The notes beneath the pieces are model-generated. The model was given only the letters and a program-made list of their open reading frames with translations, was not told the DNA's origin and did not search any database. A stretch of DNA of 42,074 nucleotides from positions 1-42,074 of the forward strand of contig NZ_WBZC01000011.1 in assembly GCF_009017275.1 (NCBI RefSeq), given 5' to 3'. Positions 9,601 through 18,610 of the stretch are shown piece by piece (position 1 is the stretch's first letter; the number at the start of each line of letters is the position of its first letter). A program made the translations under genes and the position numbers. The stretch comes from Alkaliphilus pronyensis. Its GTDB lineage: Bacteria; Bacillota; Clostridia; Peptostreptococcales; Natronincolaceae.

Positions 9601-10911
9601 GCCGACAAAACAGCATATGGCTTTGTAAAAAAATACCTTGAGGAAAAAAATCTACAGCTTTCTCAAGCCGAGATAAATCGTTTAACAATGGGGTGTACTG
9701 GTGTTAAAAGAACCTCAGGTCAGCACCCCGGAGGTGTAATGATTGTACCTCAAGATAGAGATATACATGAGTTTTGTCCAATACAGTATCCTGCCAATGA
9801 TTCTAGCTCGGGAGTAATAACTACACACTTTGATTATCACTCAATAAGTGGTAGACTACTAAAGCTTGATATTTTAGGACATGATGTTCCAACAATTATA
9901 AAAATGCTAGAGGATATTACCGGTGTTAACGCACAGGAAATTCCATTAGATGATAAAAAAACAATAAGCATATTCACAACTACAGAGGCTTTAGGAGTAA
10001 ATGGTGAAGAGCTAGGCTGTGAAGTAGGCACCTTAGGTATACCAGAATTTGGTACAAAATTCGTTCGCCAAATGCTATTGGATACAAGACCAACAACCTT
10101 TGCAGAGCTTGTACGAATAAGTGGGCTTTCCCACGGTACAGACGTATGGTTAAATAATGCACAGGAGCTTGTTAGAAATAAAACTGCTGAATTAAAGGAT
10201 GTTATTTCAACAAGGGATGATATTATGAACTACCTAATTTTAAAGGGGTTACCTAAAAAGAATTCCTTTAAAATAATGGAGAATGTTCGTAAAGGAAAGG
10301 GTCTATCAGATGATGACATATCCTTAATGAAGGAAAACAATGTACCCCAGTGGTATATAGATTCATGTATTAAAATAAAATACATGTTTCCAAAGGCCCA
10401 CGCTGCAGCATATGTAATGATGTCTTTTAGAATAGCATATTTTAAAGTCCACTATCCAGAAGCCTTCTATGCCACATATTTCACTACAAAGGCGGAGGAT
10501 TTTGATGCAGAATTAATAGTAAAGGGAAAGGAAGTAATTAAAAGTAAAATTAAAGAATTTGAAGAAATGGGAAATGATATGACTGCCAAGGAAAAAAACC
10601 TTTTAACGGTTTTAGAGGTTGCTTTAGAGATGTTTTTAAGAAATATTGTTTTATTACCTGTGGACATATATAATTCTGATGCAGAACGCTTTAGAGTTGA
10701 AGATGGAAAGCTGTTACCACCTTTTATGTCACTACAAGGGGTAGGACAAAATGCTGCTAAAAACATAGTAGAGGCAAGAAAAAACGGTGAGTTTATATCA
10801 CTTGAGAATCTAAAGGAAAGAAGTAATATTACAAAAACAGCTATAGAAGCTTTAGTTAATCATGGCTGCCTTAATAATATTCCCAAAACCAATCAACTTA
10901 GCCTATTTTAG
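6604..10911 (+). CDS. polC: DNA polymerase III alpha subunit, PolC type
   Basis: Replicative polymerase of low-GC Gram-positives with built-in proofreading. An OB-like region precedes the PHP domain (ELHLHTQMSSMDG from about residue 339). The PHP is split by a DnaQ-type exonuclease (VFDIETTG near 427, then AHNAEFD and HRAVDDA). After it come the Cys4 zinc module (CGECKY near 910, CPKC), palm motif PDIDLNFAGEYQ near 962, and helix-hairpin-helix/C-terminal segments. At 1435 residues it is full length. The last residues, NQLSLF, fit a beta-clamp-binding tail. GAGGTGGT gives a good SD. Most PolC proteins I recall have Ser where this palm motif has Ala; I cannot judge whether that matters. Confidence 0.98.
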   Translation: MKSENRFNLGSFFEGLGIKANERLYSYKIESIKYFKGNKRLEMTIESDSVLDWHLLESPLDIASNQLQLTNNIELKINYNIEADILQLIEMNWQNIAYIIKRFIPAAKGIEDSINWRLEDNMLLVSIDAELIYEKAVERKIHLTIEEYFKRDFNKKISCRFSTNKANAFCMEEYTEFKEKESNILAEEIINNAINNSNENESKDNRKEIKQSSLNKNTPVVLGRSFSGEITPLSNVREEMAKIIVEGEILTSEVKELNSGKKLYIIHVTDYSNSIIVKIFERKKQAENIEDHFKKGVWLQIRGDVVFDKFVREYIIMANDIIKIQKAIELDNHPQKRIELHLHTQMSSMDGLSSTTSLIGRAAEWGHRAIAVTDHGVVQAFPEAMEAGKKFGIKVIYGMEGYLINDEANIIEGMDSYGLEETYIVFDIETTGLSNKKDRITEIGAVKVHGGKIIEDFSTLVNPEVPIPAKIVELTGINDELVKNAPKIDEAMEKFLGFIEDKPLVAHNAEFDIGFIRENARRLGYQLNNSSLDTLKLARLLLSKLKKHKLNIVAKELNIKLENHHRAVDDATATAEIFLKFIEMMKSKGINNLGEMNKKLVKQADIKKLDTFHAIILVKNYTGLKNLYRLVSDSHLKYFYKKPRLPKSLLTKHREGLIIGSGCEGGELYRAVLANRTGEEVEAIASYYDYLEIQPVANNGFLIEKGIVGGIEDIKAVNKKIVELGIKLDIPVIATGDVHFLDKRDEVFRRILMTGQGFSDADNQAPLYLKTTGEMLEEFNYLGEEKAIEVVIDNPNSLADETEEIAPIPNGTFPPVIEGSDVELRRTCYQKAEGIYGSPLPEIVQTRLDRELNSIINNGYAVMYIIAQKLVTKSMSDGYLVGSRGSVGSSFAATMSDITEVNPLPPHYICGECKYSEFILDGSYGAGADLPEKECPKCSSQLIKEGHDIPFEVFLGFEGDKEPDIDLNFAGEYQSEAHKYTEELFGSGKVFRAGTIGTIADKTAYGFVKKYLEEKNLQLSQAEINRLTMGCTGVKRTSGQHPGGVMIVPQDRDIHEFCPIQYPANDSSSGVITTHFDYHSISGRLLKLDILGHDVPTIIKMLEDITGVNAQEIPLDDKKTISIFTTTEALGVNGEELGCEVGTLGIPEFGTKFVRQMLLDTRPTTFAELVRISGLSHGTDVWLNNAQELVRNKTAELKDVISTRDDIMNYLILKGLPKKNSFKIMENVRKGKGLSDDDISLMKENNVPQWYIDSCIKIKYMFPKAHAAAYVMMSFRIAYFKVHYPEAFYATYFTTKAEDFDAELIVKGKEVIKSKIKEFEEMGNDMTAKEKNLLTVLEVALEMFLRNIVLLPVDIYNSDAERFRVEDGKLLPPFMSLQGVGQNAAKNIVEARKNGEFISLENLKERSNITKTAIEALVNHGCLNNIPKTNQLSLF

Positions 10912-10912
10912 C

Positions 10913-10941
10913 TTGCATGGTGGTTTTTGATGTGTTATACT
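10913..10941 (+). promoter_or_regulatory. Sigma-A promoter of the rimP-nusA-infB operon
   Basis: TTGCAT at 10913-10918, a 17-nt spacer and an extended -10 (TG-T-TATACT, hexamer at 10936-10941) begin two bases after the polC stop codon. Transcription would start near 10948, about 20 nt before a terminator-like hairpin. A second candidate, TTGTTA-N18-TATAAT at 10990-11019, lies beyond that hairpin. Confidence 0.75.
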
Positions 10942-10967
10942 AAGGTTAATCACATATAATATTATGC

Positions 10968-10995
10968 GAGAGTGGGAAATCCCCACTCTTTGTTA
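10968..10995 (+). terminator. Terminator-like hairpin / attenuator in the rimP leader
   Basis: AGAGTGGG (10969-10976) pairs perfectly with CCCACTCT (10982-10989) around a 5-nt loop, followed by the interrupted T tract TTGTTA. Because a good promoter lies upstream of it and no gene lies between, it acts in the rimP leader rather than only ending polC. A weak U tract is typical of terminators that need NusA. In Bacillus subtilis NusA is known to autoregulate by terminating in the leader of its own operon. That role here is inference. Confidence 0.7.
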
Positions 10996-11136
10996 ATATC
11001 TAAAATAATTAAGTATAATATCTCTACATATACACATAATTTACTACATTAGTATTGTTAGTAGGTCAATATGGAATAAATACTGCTCTATTGACTGAAA
11101 ATATATATATAAAAACTTAATATAGGAGGGTTTAAT

Positions 11137-11601
11137 ATGGGTCAAAATAAGATAGAAAAATTAACAGATGAATTAATCCAACCCATTATTAAAGCAGAGA
11201 GCTTTGAATTAGTTGATATTGAATTTAAAAAGGAAGGTCCCCATCGTTTTTTAAGGGTATATATAGATAAACCAGGTGGGATTACTCTTGACGATTGTCA
11301 AAGGGTTAGTGAGGAGCTTAGTAACAAGCTAGATGAGCTAGATCCTATTCCAGATAATTATTATTTAGAGGTTTCATCTCCAGGGATAGATAGACCGTTA
11401 AAAAAGAATAGTGACTTTTATAAATTTAAAGGCGAATTAGTTGAAGTTAAGTTGTATGAGCCTTTAGATGGACAAAAAACCATTGAAGGCGAATTGCTTG
11501 GCCTTGAAGACAATATAATCAAACTACTGGTTGAGAAGATTGGTTTAATTGAGATACCAAAGGATAAGGCTGCTATTGTAAGATTAGCAATTAAATTTTA
11601 A
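11137..11601 (+). CDS. rimP: Ribosome maturation factor RimP
   Basis: Small factor needed for 30S subunit maturation. The 154-residue protein has the RimP N-terminal domain (GPHRFLRVYIDKPGGITLDD, then SPGIDRPLKK near residue 85) and a C-terminal SH3-like domain. TATAGGAGGG is a strong SD. It is first in the operon with nusA, as in nearly all Firmicutes. The upstream leader of about 190 nt contains the candidate attenuator and, at 11065-11095, an 8-bp helix (GGTCAATA with TATTGACT, one wobble) that could add further structure. Confidence 0.97.
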   Translation: MGQNKIEKLTDELIQPIIKAESFELVDIEFKKEGPHRFLRVYIDKPGGITLDDCQRVSEELSNKLDELDPIPDNYYLEVSSPGIDRPLKKNSDFYKFKGELVEVKLYEPLDGQKTIEGELLGLEDNIIKLLVEKIGLIEIPKDKAAIVRLAIKF

Positions 11602-11616
11602 GGGGAGGATTAAAAA

Positions 11617-12657
11617 ATGAATACAGATTTTATTGAGGCGCTGCAGCAAATTCAAAAAGATAAAGGTATCTCCAAGGAAATATTAATAGATGCTATTGAA
11701 GCTGCTCTAATTTCTAGCTATAAAAGAAATTTTGGCACCTCACAAAATGTAAGGGTAGAAATTGAACGTGATACTGGAGATGTAAGTGTCTACTCTCAAA
11801 AGCAAATAGTAGAAGAGGTTGAAGATGAGCTGCTGGAGATTTCAATGGCAGAAGCAAAGGAAATTGACCCAAACTACGAAATAGGGGATATAGTAGAAAA
11901 AGAAGTAACACCTAAAAACTTTGGTAGAATAGCAGCCCAAACAGCAAAGCAAGTGGTTGTTCAAAGGATTAGAGAAGCAGAACGTGGTGTAGTATTTGAG
12001 GAATTTATAAACCGAGAATCAGATATTATTACTGGAAGTGTTGCAAGGGTTGCTAAAGGAATGGTTTACATAAACCTAGGTAAAACAGAGGCCATTTTAG
12101 GACCAACAGAGCAAATGCCCAATGAAGAATACAAGCATGGCGATAGAATTAAAACCTACATTGTTGAGGTTAAAAAAACTACAAAGGGTCCTCAAATAGT
12201 TGTTTCAAGAACCCACCCAGGCTTAATAAAAAGATTATTTGAATTAGAGGTGCCTGAGATTCATGAAGGAATTGTTGAAATAAAAAGCATTTCAAGGGAA
12301 GCAGGCTCAAGAACAAAAATAGCTGTAGAATCTAAAGAGCCTAACGTAGATCCTGTAGGAGCTTGTGTAGGTCCAAAGGGAACAAGAGTCCAGAATATTG
12401 TAGATGAATTACGTGGTGAAAAGATAGATATTATTAAATATAGTAAGGATCCAACTGAATTTATTGCAAGCTCATTAAGCCCTTCTAAGGTTATTTCCAC
12501 AGTAGTGAATCAAGAGGACAAAACAGCTAAGGTTGTAGTTCCTGATTATCAGCTATCATTGGCAATTGGAAAGGAAGGACAAAACGCAAGGCTTGCAGCA
12601 AAACTAACTGGTTGGAAAATTGATATTAAGAGTGAAAGTCAGGTAAAGGAAGAATAG
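11617..12657 (+). CDS. nusA: Transcription termination/antitermination factor NusA
   Basis: RNA-polymerase-associated factor that promotes pausing and hairpin termination. The order is an N-terminal RNAP-binding domain (residues 1-125, including the SYKRNFG segment), an S1 domain (about 135-200, GSVARVAKGMVYINLGKTEA) and two KH domains (about 210-340, with GACVGPKGTRVQNI and AIGKEGQNARLAAKLTGW). It lacks the C-terminal acidic repeats of E. coli, as usual in Gram-positives, so 346 residues is normal. AGGGGAGG is its SD. The hairpin in the operon leader makes autoregulation plausible. Confidence 0.98.
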   Translation: MNTDFIEALQQIQKDKGISKEILIDAIEAALISSYKRNFGTSQNVRVEIERDTGDVSVYSQKQIVEEVEDELLEISMAEAKEIDPNYEIGDIVEKEVTPKNFGRIAAQTAKQVVVQRIREAERGVVFEEFINRESDIITGSVARVAKGMVYINLGKTEAILGPTEQMPNEEYKHGDRIKTYIVEVKKTTKGPQIVVSRTHPGLIKRLFELEVPEIHEGIVEIKSISREAGSRTKIAVESKEPNVDPVGACVGPKGTRVQNIVDELRGEKIDIIKYSKDPTEFIASSLSPSKVISTVVNQEDKTAKVVVPDYQLSLAIGKEGQNARLAAKLTGWKIDIKSESQVKEE

Positions 12658-12667
12658 AGGTGATCAT

Positions 12668-12937
12668 ATGAAGACTAGAAAGATCCCTTTAAGAAAATGT
12701 GTAGGCTGTACAGAAATGAAGCCTAAAAAACAGCTCATCCGTGTGGTTAAAAACAAAGAAGGTGAGATAAAAGTTGATCTTACTGGAAAAGCCCATGGTA
12801 GAGGTGCTTATATATGCTTTGATAAAGAATGTTTTAAAAAGGCAAAAAAAACAAAGGCCTTAAATAGAGCTTTTGAATGCAATATAATAGATGAAGTTTA
12901 TGAAAAATTAATAATGGAGATCGATAAAGGTGAATAA
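12668..12937 (+). CDS. rnpM: RNase P modulator RnpM (YlxR, DUF448)
   Basis: Small RNA-binding protein of the YlxR family; the Bacillus member has been reported to bind the RNase P RNA and modulate its activity. The 89 residues hold the family pattern RKCVGC near the start, a central LIRVV strand, and the GRGAYIC turn before a basic C-terminal helix. Together with ylxQ it sits between nusA and infB in most Firmicutes, which supports the call. It overlaps the start of the next gene by 8 nt, suggesting coupled translation. Confidence 0.94.
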   Translation: MKTRKIPLRKCVGCTEMKPKKQLIRVVKNKEGEIKVDLTGKAHGRGAYICFDKECFKKAKKTKALNRAFECNIIDEVYEKLIMEIDKGE

Positions 12938-13253
12938 TAAAATAAAAAGTATATTAGGCTTTGCAATGAAGGCAGGTGCCATTGCTTCTGGTGAAGTAGG
13001 CTGTATGAGTCAGGTGAAAAAGAATAAAGCCTATCTAGTGATAGTAGCAGAAGATGCCTCCCAAAATACAAAAAAGCTATTTGGAGATAAAACTGCTTTT
13101 CGTAAAATTCCAATAAGATTTACTGGAACTAAAGAAGAGTTAGGTAAAACTATTGGAAAGAATCCAAGGGCAGTGGTGGCTATTAAGGATAAAGGTTTTG
13201 CTGTAAAGCTAATTGAAGTTATCGATCAGGAAGGTTTTATAGGGGGTGATTAG
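12930..13253 (+). CDS. ylxQ: L7Ae-family RNA-binding protein YlxQ
   Basis: A 107-residue protein of the L7Ae/L30e/S12e fold, which recognises kink-turn RNA; its exact target is not settled. The pattern includes [15 protein letters not shown] near the N-terminus, the LVIVAEDAS strand and the [11 protein letters not shown] segment. Translation starts at a GTG inside the end of rnpM, with AAAGG just upstream. Its own stop overlaps the SD of infB. The conserved neighbourhood makes the family call firm and the molecular role uncertain. Confidence 0.92.
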   Translation: MNNKIKSILGFAMKAGAIASGEVGCMSQVKKNKAYLVIVAEDASQNTKKLFGDKTAFRKIPIRFTGTKEELGKTIGKNPRAVVAIKDKGFAVKLIEVIDQEGFIGGD

Positions 13254-13254
13254 C

Positions 13255-15351
13255 TTGTCAAAGTTAAGAGTATATCAACTGGCAAAAAAGTTAGGACTAA
13301 GCAGTAAAGAATTAATTGAAAAATTAGCTGATCTAGATGTAGAGGTAAACAATCATATGAGTACACTAGAAGATGAAGAGGCTAATTTAGTTATGGAGTT
13401 GTTTAGCTCTGATGAAAAAGGAAGCAAAAAAGAAGTAAATGAATCAACTGAAGAAACTGATTTACATGAAGAGACTAAGCAGAAAAAGAAGAAGCAAGTT
13501 AATAATGGTAAAAATAACAAAGCTTCACAGCAAAAGCAAGATAAGAGGAATACTGTTGATAAAAAGGCTTTAGATACTAAGACTGATGATAATCAGGAAG
13601 CAAAAGCAATAGAAATTAATGATAAAATTATTGTTAAGGAATTTGCAGAGCTTGTTAAAAAGCCTATCAATGAAGTAATTACTAAGTTGATTCAAGCAGG
13701 AGTAATGGCTGCAATGAATCAAGAAATTGATTTCGAGACTGCTGAAAAAATAGCAGAAGGCTTCGGTTTTCAGGTAGTTAAAAAAGAATCACAAGTGGTT
13801 GAGGATGTAGATGACTTAATTATTGAAGAAGATAATGAAGAGGATTTAAAGGCTAGACCACCTGTAGTTACTGTTATGGGCCATGTTGATCACGGTAAGA
13901 CTTCATTACTAGATGCCATAAGAGAGACAAAGGTAACTGCAAAGGAAGCAGGAGGAATAACTCAACATATAGGAGCCTCAGAGGTTAAAATAAATGGAAA
14001 GAAAATTGTCTTTTTAGATACACCTGGTCACGAAGCTTTTACAGCAATGAGGGCAAGGGGTGCAAAAGCAACAGATATTGCAATTCTAGTGGTTGCAGCT
14101 GACGATGGAGTTATGCCACAAACTATTGAAGCCATCAACCATGCAAAGGCTGCTGAAGTTCCAATTATTGTAGCTATAAATAAAATTGATAAGCCAGGTG
14201 CAAATCCAGATAGAGTTAAGCAGGAGCTGTCTGAACATGGTGTCCTCATTGAAGAATGGGGTGGAGATATTATATCAGTTGCTGTTTCAGCTCTACAAGG
14301 TACTAATATTGATGAGTTATTAGAAATGATACTGTTAGTTGCTGAAGTGGAGGAGTTTAAGGCCAACCCCAATAGAAATGCAGTGGGTGTTGTAATTGAG
14401 GCACAATTAGATAAGGGTAGAGGTTCGGTTGCTACTGTTTTAGTTCAAAACGGTACCTTGAAGGTAGGAGATTCTGTAGTTATTGGTAATACCTACGGTA
14501 GAATTAGAGCAATGATTAATGATAAGGGTAAGCCCGTAAGAATTGCTACTCCATCAACTGCTGTTGAGATTACAGGGTTAAATGATGTACCAAAGGCAGG
14601 AGATATAATGGTGGCTGTAAAGGACGATAAAGTCGCCCGAACAATATCTGAAAATAGAAAAAACAAAGTTAAAGAAGATCAATTAAAGGCAAGTCAGAAA
14701 ATATCCTTAGATGCGTTATATAGTCAAATGCAGGAGGGTGAAATTAAAGAGCTTAACATTATTGTAAAGGCAGATGTGCAGGGTTCAGTTGAGGCGGTAA
14801 AGCAGTCATTAAATAAGCTATCTAATGATAAAGTAATAATTAAGCCAATACATGGTGGAGTTGGTGCCATAACAGAAACCGATGTAATGCTTGCCTCAGC
14901 ATCCAATGCTATAATTATTGGCTTTAATGTTAGACCAACCTCAGGAGCAACCTCATTAGCAAACAAAGAAGAGGTTGACTTAAGAACCTACAGAATTATT
15001 TACAATGCCATAGAGGATATAGAAGCGGCAATGAAGGGTATGCTGGATCCAGAATTTAAGGAGGTTGAACTTGGTAAGGCTCAGGTTAGGGCAACCTTTA
15101 AGGTACCAGGTGCAGGTGTAATTGCAGGATGCTACGTAGTAGAGGGCAAAATACTGAGAAATGCCAGTATTAGGCTGGTTAGAGATGGTATTGTAGTACA
15201 CGAGGGAACCATAAGCTCATTAAGGCGTTTTAAAGATGATGCTAAAGAAGTAGCTACAGGCTACGAATGTGGTATTGGTATAGATAATTATAATGATGTA
15301 AAAGAGGGAGATTTAATAGAGGCATATAAAATGCAAGAGATAGAAAGATAA
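13255..15351 (+). CDS. infB: Translation initiation factor IF-2
   Basis: GTPase that brings fMet-tRNA to the 30S subunit. An N-terminal IF2_N helix domain ([19 protein letters not shown]) is followed by a charged Lys/Glu/Asn-rich linker (residues about 60-125), a second IF2_N-like region, and the G domain with GHVDHGKT near 208, DTPGHEAF near 256 and NKID near 310. The C-terminal domains carry VQGSVEAV and [11 protein letters not shown] 13255 is preferred because AGGGGGTGAT lies right before it; a GTG at 13246 falls inside that SD. At 698 residues it is typical of Gram-positives. Confidence 0.97.
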   Translation: MSKLRVYQLAKKLGLSSKELIEKLADLDVEVNNHMSTLEDEEANLVMELFSSDEKGSKKEVNESTEETDLHEETKQKKKKQVNNGKNNKASQQKQDKRNTVDKKALDTKTDDNQEAKAIEINDKIIVKEFAELVKKPINEVITKLIQAGVMAAMNQEIDFETAEKIAEGFGFQVVKKESQVVEDVDDLIIEEDNEEDLKARPPVVTVMGHVDHGKTSLLDAIRETKVTAKEAGGITQHIGASEVKINGKKIVFLDTPGHEAFTAMRARGAKATDIAILVVAADDGVMPQTIEAINHAKAAEVPIIVAINKIDKPGANPDRVKQELSEHGVLIEEWGGDIISVAVSALQGTNIDELLEMILLVAEVEEFKANPNRNAVGVVIEAQLDKGRGSVATVLVQNGTLKVGDSVVIGNTYGRIRAMINDKGKPVRIATPSTAVEITGLNDVPKAGDIMVAVKDDKVARTISENRKNKVKEDQLKASQKISLDALYSQMQEGEIKELNIIVKADVQGSVEAVKQSLNKLSNDKVIIKPIHGGVGAITETDVMLASASNAIIIGFNVRPTSGATSLANKEEVDLRTYRIIYNAIEDIEAAMKGMLDPEFKEVELGKAQVRATFKVPGAGVIAGCYVVEGKILRNASIRLVRDGIVVHEGTISSLRRFKDDAKEVATGYECGIGIDNYNDVKEGDLIEAYKMQEIER

Positions 15352-15368
15352 CAGAAAGGATGAGGGTT

Positions 15369-15743
15369 TTGGCAAATCCTAGAGTTAATCGTTTAGCTGA
15401 AGAAATAAAGAAACATATAAGCTATATGATTCGTAATGAGCTAAGAGACCCAAGAATTGCTCCCATGACCAGTATAACAGAGGTTGAGGTAACTAGAGAT
15501 TTAAGATATGCATCGGTCTATGTTAGTATATTTGGTAATAAAGAGGAGCAAAGCAACACAATAGAGGCCTTAAAAAAATCCAGTGGCTTTATAAGACGTG
15601 AAATAGGTCATAAAATAAAATCTAGGTATACACCAGAGATTTTATTCAAGCTTGACAAATCTATTGAGCTGGGATTTGAAATACAGAACGTAATAGCAAG
15701 AATAAATAAAGATGATAAAATTAAGGAAGAAGAAAATGAATAA
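15369..15743 (+). CDS. rbfA: 30S ribosome-binding factor A
   Basis: KH-fold protein for late 16S rRNA processing and 30S maturation. Starting at TTG 15369 the product begins MANPRVNRL, matching clostridial RbfA N-termini, and AAAGGA (15355-15360) gives 8-nt spacing. The in-frame ATG at 15360 lies inside that SD. The family signature [24 protein letters not shown] and the C-terminal [17 protein letters not shown] are present. At 124 residues it is normal length, with a short acidic tail. It overlaps nrnA by 8 nt. Confidence 0.95.
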   Translation: MANPRVNRLAEEIKKHISYMIRNELRDPRIAPMTSITEVEVTRDLRYASVYVSIFGNKEEQSNTIEALKKSSGFIRREIGHKIKSRYTPEILFKLDKSIELGFEIQNVIARINKDDKIKEEENE

Positions 15744-16701
15744 TCTGTTGGATTTAATAGATGAAAGCAAATCTATATCAATTATCTCCCATATTAATCC
15801 TGATGGTGATAGCTTGGGTTCAATGTTAGGACTAGGTTTAGCTTTGAAAAAAATACATCCAAAGGTTACTATATTTGTAAATGATATTATACCCGGTAAA
15901 TATATGTTTTTGCCGGGGCTAAATCATTTAATAAAATATGACTTAAATAAGTGGCAAAATTATGAGCTGACATTTGTACTTGACTGTGGAGATGAAAAAA
16001 GGCTAGACCAAAGTAAAGCCCTACTTAAGAACAGTAAAAGAATAGTTAATATTGACCATCATATAAGCAATGACTTTTTTGGTGACTATAACATAATTGA
16101 CACAAAAGCCTCATCTACCTGTGAAATTATCTATTACCTATTAAAAGAACGATTAAACATAGAAATTGATACTGACATAGCTACAAACCTATATGTTGGT
16201 ATTATGACTGATACTGGCAGCTTCAAGTATGATAACACCTCACCTAAAACCCACATTACAGCAGCTAATCTACTAGAAGCAGGCATAGACACAGCCGAAA
16301 TAAGCTTAAACCTGTATCAAAGCAACTCTATAGAAAGCATGAAGTTTTTAGGCTACATTCTTAGTAATTTAGAGCTTCATTCAAATGATAAAGTTGCTAT
16401 AGTGTATATTACCAAGGATTTAATTGAGCAGTTTGGAATCGATCCTGAAGAAACCGATAGCATGATAAATTATGCTAGAGATTTAAAGGGAGTAGAGATA
16501 GCAATAACATTAAGGGAGCTGGAGGTTAACCTGGTGAAGGCTAGCTTTAGAGCTAAAGGAGATTTTGATGTAAACAAATTAGCCAATGCATTTGGTGGTG
16601 GGGGACATAAGAAGGCTTCAGGTGCAGTATTAGAGGGAGCAATAGATGATGTTAAGGAACATATTCTTAATGAAATAGAGAAAACAAAAGTAAGTTGGTG
16701 A
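15736..16701 (+). CDS. nrnA: DHH-family oligoribonuclease / pAp phosphatase NrnA
   Basis: Degrades very short RNA (nano-RNA) and, in characterised relatives, dephosphorylates pAp to AMP. The DHH metal motifs are [11 protein letters not shown] (residues 19-29), the [10 protein letters not shown] loop, [11 protein letters not shown] and [11 protein letters not shown]. The DHHA1 substrate-binding domain ends with the glycine-rich [11 protein letters not shown]. The start is ATG 15736, preceded by AAGGAAGA; upstream in-frame codons would add a basic run lacking homology to the family. At 321 residues it has normal length. It sits between rbfA and truB as in many Firmicutes. Confidence 0.95.
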   Translation: MNNLLDLIDESKSISIISHINPDGDSLGSMLGLGLALKKIHPKVTIFVNDIIPGKYMFLPGLNHLIKYDLNKWQNYELTFVLDCGDEKRLDQSKALLKNSKRIVNIDHHISNDFFGDYNIIDTKASSTCEIIYYLLKERLNIEIDTDIATNLYVGIMTDTGSFKYDNTSPKTHITAANLLEAGIDTAEISLNLYQSNSIESMKFLGYILSNLELHSNDKVAIVYITKDLIEQFGIDPEETDSMINYARDLKGVEIAITLRELEVNLVKASFRAKGDFDVNKLANAFGGGGHKKASGAVLEGAIDDVKEHILNEIEKTKVSW

Positions 16702-16705
16702 TTAC

Positions 16706-17596
16706 TTGAATGGTATTATTAACCTATTAAAGCCACCTGGAATGACATCCCATGATATGGTGGCACAGGTTAGAAGAATAGCAAGAACAAAAAAAGTTGG
16801 ACATACAGGTACACTAGACCCTAATGCTGCAGGTGTATTACCTATCTGCATAGGTCAAGCAACAAAAATATCCCAGTTTTTGTTGGATAGTAAAAAGCAA
16901 TATAGAGCAGAGCTAACATTGGGCTTAAAAACCGATACCCAAGACAGCTACGGTAATATAATTGATAAAAAGGATGTTAACTTAACATCTAATGATATTA
17001 TAATTGCAATAAAATCCTTTATAGGTCAATACAATCAAGTGCCTCCAATGTACTCGGCTGTAAAAAAAGAGGGTAAAAAGCTTTATGAGCTTGCAAGGGC
17101 TGGTATAGAAGTAGAGAGGAAACCTAGAAAAGTATACATAGAAGATATAAGTATTGTTAAATTAGATAAAAATAAAATAATATTTGATGTTGTTTGCTCA
17201 AAGGGAACATATATACGTACTTTATGCAATGATATTGGAGAATCCTTAGGCTGTGGAGGTATAATGTCTTTCCTATTAAGAACTGCTACAGGACCCTTTC
17301 AGCTGTCTTCATCTGTTTTATTGGAGGAGCTTACTGAAATTGAAGATATCAGCAGTGTGCTTTTTCCTATTGATTATCCCTTAAGTAACATACCAAAGGT
17401 TACAATTAAGGATACCATGAGTCAAGCAGCATTAAATGGTAACAAAATAGACTTAAGTAATATTATTGAAAATATAAGTTTAAATAAAGATGAAATTGTA
17501 AGAGTATACCTAAAGGATAGCTTTATTGGTATAGCAACCGTCGAAGAAAATTCAGAGGGTAAAAGAAATATACGGTTTAAAAGGCTTTTTGCATAA
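16706..17596 (+). CDS. truB: tRNA pseudouridine-55 synthase TruB
   Basis: Makes pseudouridine 55 in the T-loop of tRNAs. The catalytic Asp38 lies in GHTGTLDPNAAG, preceded by the NLLKPPGMTSHD motif; later come PPMYSAVKKEGKKLYELAR and CSKGTYIRTLCNDIG. A C-terminal PUA-like extension completes the 296 residues. The start is a TTG with GGTGAT just upstream inside nrnA. It overlaps the SD region of ribF, keeping translation coupled. The identification is secure. Confidence 0.97.
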   Translation: MNGIINLLKPPGMTSHDMVAQVRRIARTKKVGHTGTLDPNAAGVLPICIGQATKISQFLLDSKKQYRAELTLGLKTDTQDSYGNIIDKKDVNLTSNDIIIAIKSFIGQYNQVPPMYSAVKKEGKKLYELARAGIEVERKPRKVYIEDISIVKLDKNKIIFDVVCSKGTYIRTLCNDIGESLGCGGIMSFLLRTATGPFQLSSSVLLEELTEIEDISSVLFPIDYPLSNIPKVTIKDTMSQAALNGNKIDLSNIIENISLNKDEIVRVYLKDSFIGIATVEENSEGKRNIRFKRLFA

Positions 17597-17609
17597 AGGG
17601 GCGTCATTA

Positions 17610-18551
17610 ATGAAACTAATAGAGGGACATAAGCTTATTAACAGCAATAGAGAAAAAGCAATTGCTTTAGGAAACTTTGATGGAGTACACATCGGACACC
17701 AAAGGTTAATAAAAGCATTAGTTGAAAAGTCTTTGGAATACAATTTAGAGTCCTGTGTTTATACCTTTAAAAATCATCCCCTAGAGTACATGTTAAGGGG
17801 TGAAGGTCCACCTGTTATTACTCCAATAGAAATGAAGAAGAAAATATTAGAAGAATTTAATGTAGAAACTCTTATCCTAGATGAGTTTAATAATGAAATA
17901 ATGAGTCTCTCACCTGAATTATTCGTTAAGGAAATACTGGTGAACAGATTAAATTGCAAAATTGCCATAGTAGGCTTCGATTATAGATTTGGATACAAAG
18001 CTCAGGGAGATGTAGAATTATTAGTAGAGCTTAGTAAAAAATATGGATATCAGGTTTTTGTAATAGACTCAGTTATATTACACAATGAAAAGGTCAGTAG
18101 CTCCAGTATTAGGGCATATATTCAAAAGGGTTGTATAGACCTTGCAAATCAGCTTTTAGGAAGATACTACTCAATATATAGTAAAATTGTTCATGGAATG
18201 GGACGAGGTAAGTTCTTAGGGTATCCTACAGCAAATAGTCTTATAGAATCCTTTCATCTAATACCAATGGATGGAGTTTATGCAACATTTGTAGATATTG
18301 ATGGAAAAACCTACATGGGAGCCACCTGCGTAGGCACAAATCCTACCTTCAACGGTGAAAACACCACAATTGAAACCTTTATTATTGATTACAAGGGTTC
18401 ATTATATGAGAAATTTATAGAGATACAGTTTGTTATGAGATTAAGGGATAATTATAAGTTTGAAAATCCAGAAAAATTAGTAGAGCAAATGATGGTGGAT
18501 GTTGAAAATGTAAAAAAGCATTTACAAGGCAGGCAAACTATGTTAAAATAA
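17610..18551 (+). CDS. ribF: Bifunctional riboflavin kinase / FAD synthetase
   Basis: Converts riboflavin to FMN and then FAD. The N-terminal adenylyltransferase half holds ALGNFDGVHIGHQRL (residues about 20-34) and SSSSIRAYIQKG near 170. The C-terminal flavokinase half holds GRGKFLGYPTAN and TNPTFNGENTTIETF. The start is ATG 17610, with AAAGGGGCG upstream; earlier in-frame codons have no SD. At 313 residues it is normal length. It ends the rimP operon, and its last codons contain the promoter for rpsO. Confidence 0.96.
   Translation: MKLIEGHKLINSNREKAIALGNFDGVHIGHQRLIKALVEKSLEYNLESCVYTFKNHPLEYMLRGEGPPVITPIEMKKKILEEFNVETLILDEFNNEIMSLSPELFVKEILVNRLNCKIAIVGFDYRFGYKAQGDVELLVELSKKYGYQVFVIDSVILHNEKVSSSSIRAYIQKGCIDLANQLLGRYYSIYSKIVHGMGRGKFLGYPTANSLIESFHLIPMDGVYATFVDIDGKTYMGATCVGTNPTFNGENTTIETFIIDYKGSLYEKFIEIQFVMRLRDNYKFENPEKLVEQMMVDVENVKKHLQGRQTMLK
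18521..18549 (+). promoter_or_regulatory. Sigma-A promoter of rpsO inside the end of ribF
   Basis: TTTACA at 18521-18526, a 17-nt spacer and an extended -10 (TG-T-TAAAAT, hexamer at 18544-18549). Transcription would start near 18556, exactly where the structured rpsO leader begins. Confidence 0.7.
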
Positions 18552-18553
18552 TT

Positions 18554-18610
18554 TAGGTTAAGAACCTACTCTCGGTAATTTGAACTCACCGACGGTTACT
18601 TAGAGTATGG
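18554..18610 (+). promoter_or_regulatory. Structured rpsO leader, candidate S15 autoregulatory site
   Basis: Two helices compete here. TAGGTT (18554-18559) pairs perfectly with AACCTA (18563-18568). Alternatively TACTCT (18567-18572) pairs with AGAGTA (18602-18607), enclosing a CGGT/ACCG helix (18573-18576 with 18588-18591). Both cannot form fully together because they share two bases. S15 is known to repress its own mRNA by binding leader structures of several unrelated kinds, so such a role is plausible. No match to a specific known S15 motif is claimed. Confidence 0.55.

Noticed and set aside
6604-10911. Ala in place of Ser in the PolC palm motif PDIDLNFAGEYQ considered as a functional change
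   Set aside because: The catalytic aspartates and all other motifs are intact, and single neutral changes at this position cannot be judged without an alignment.
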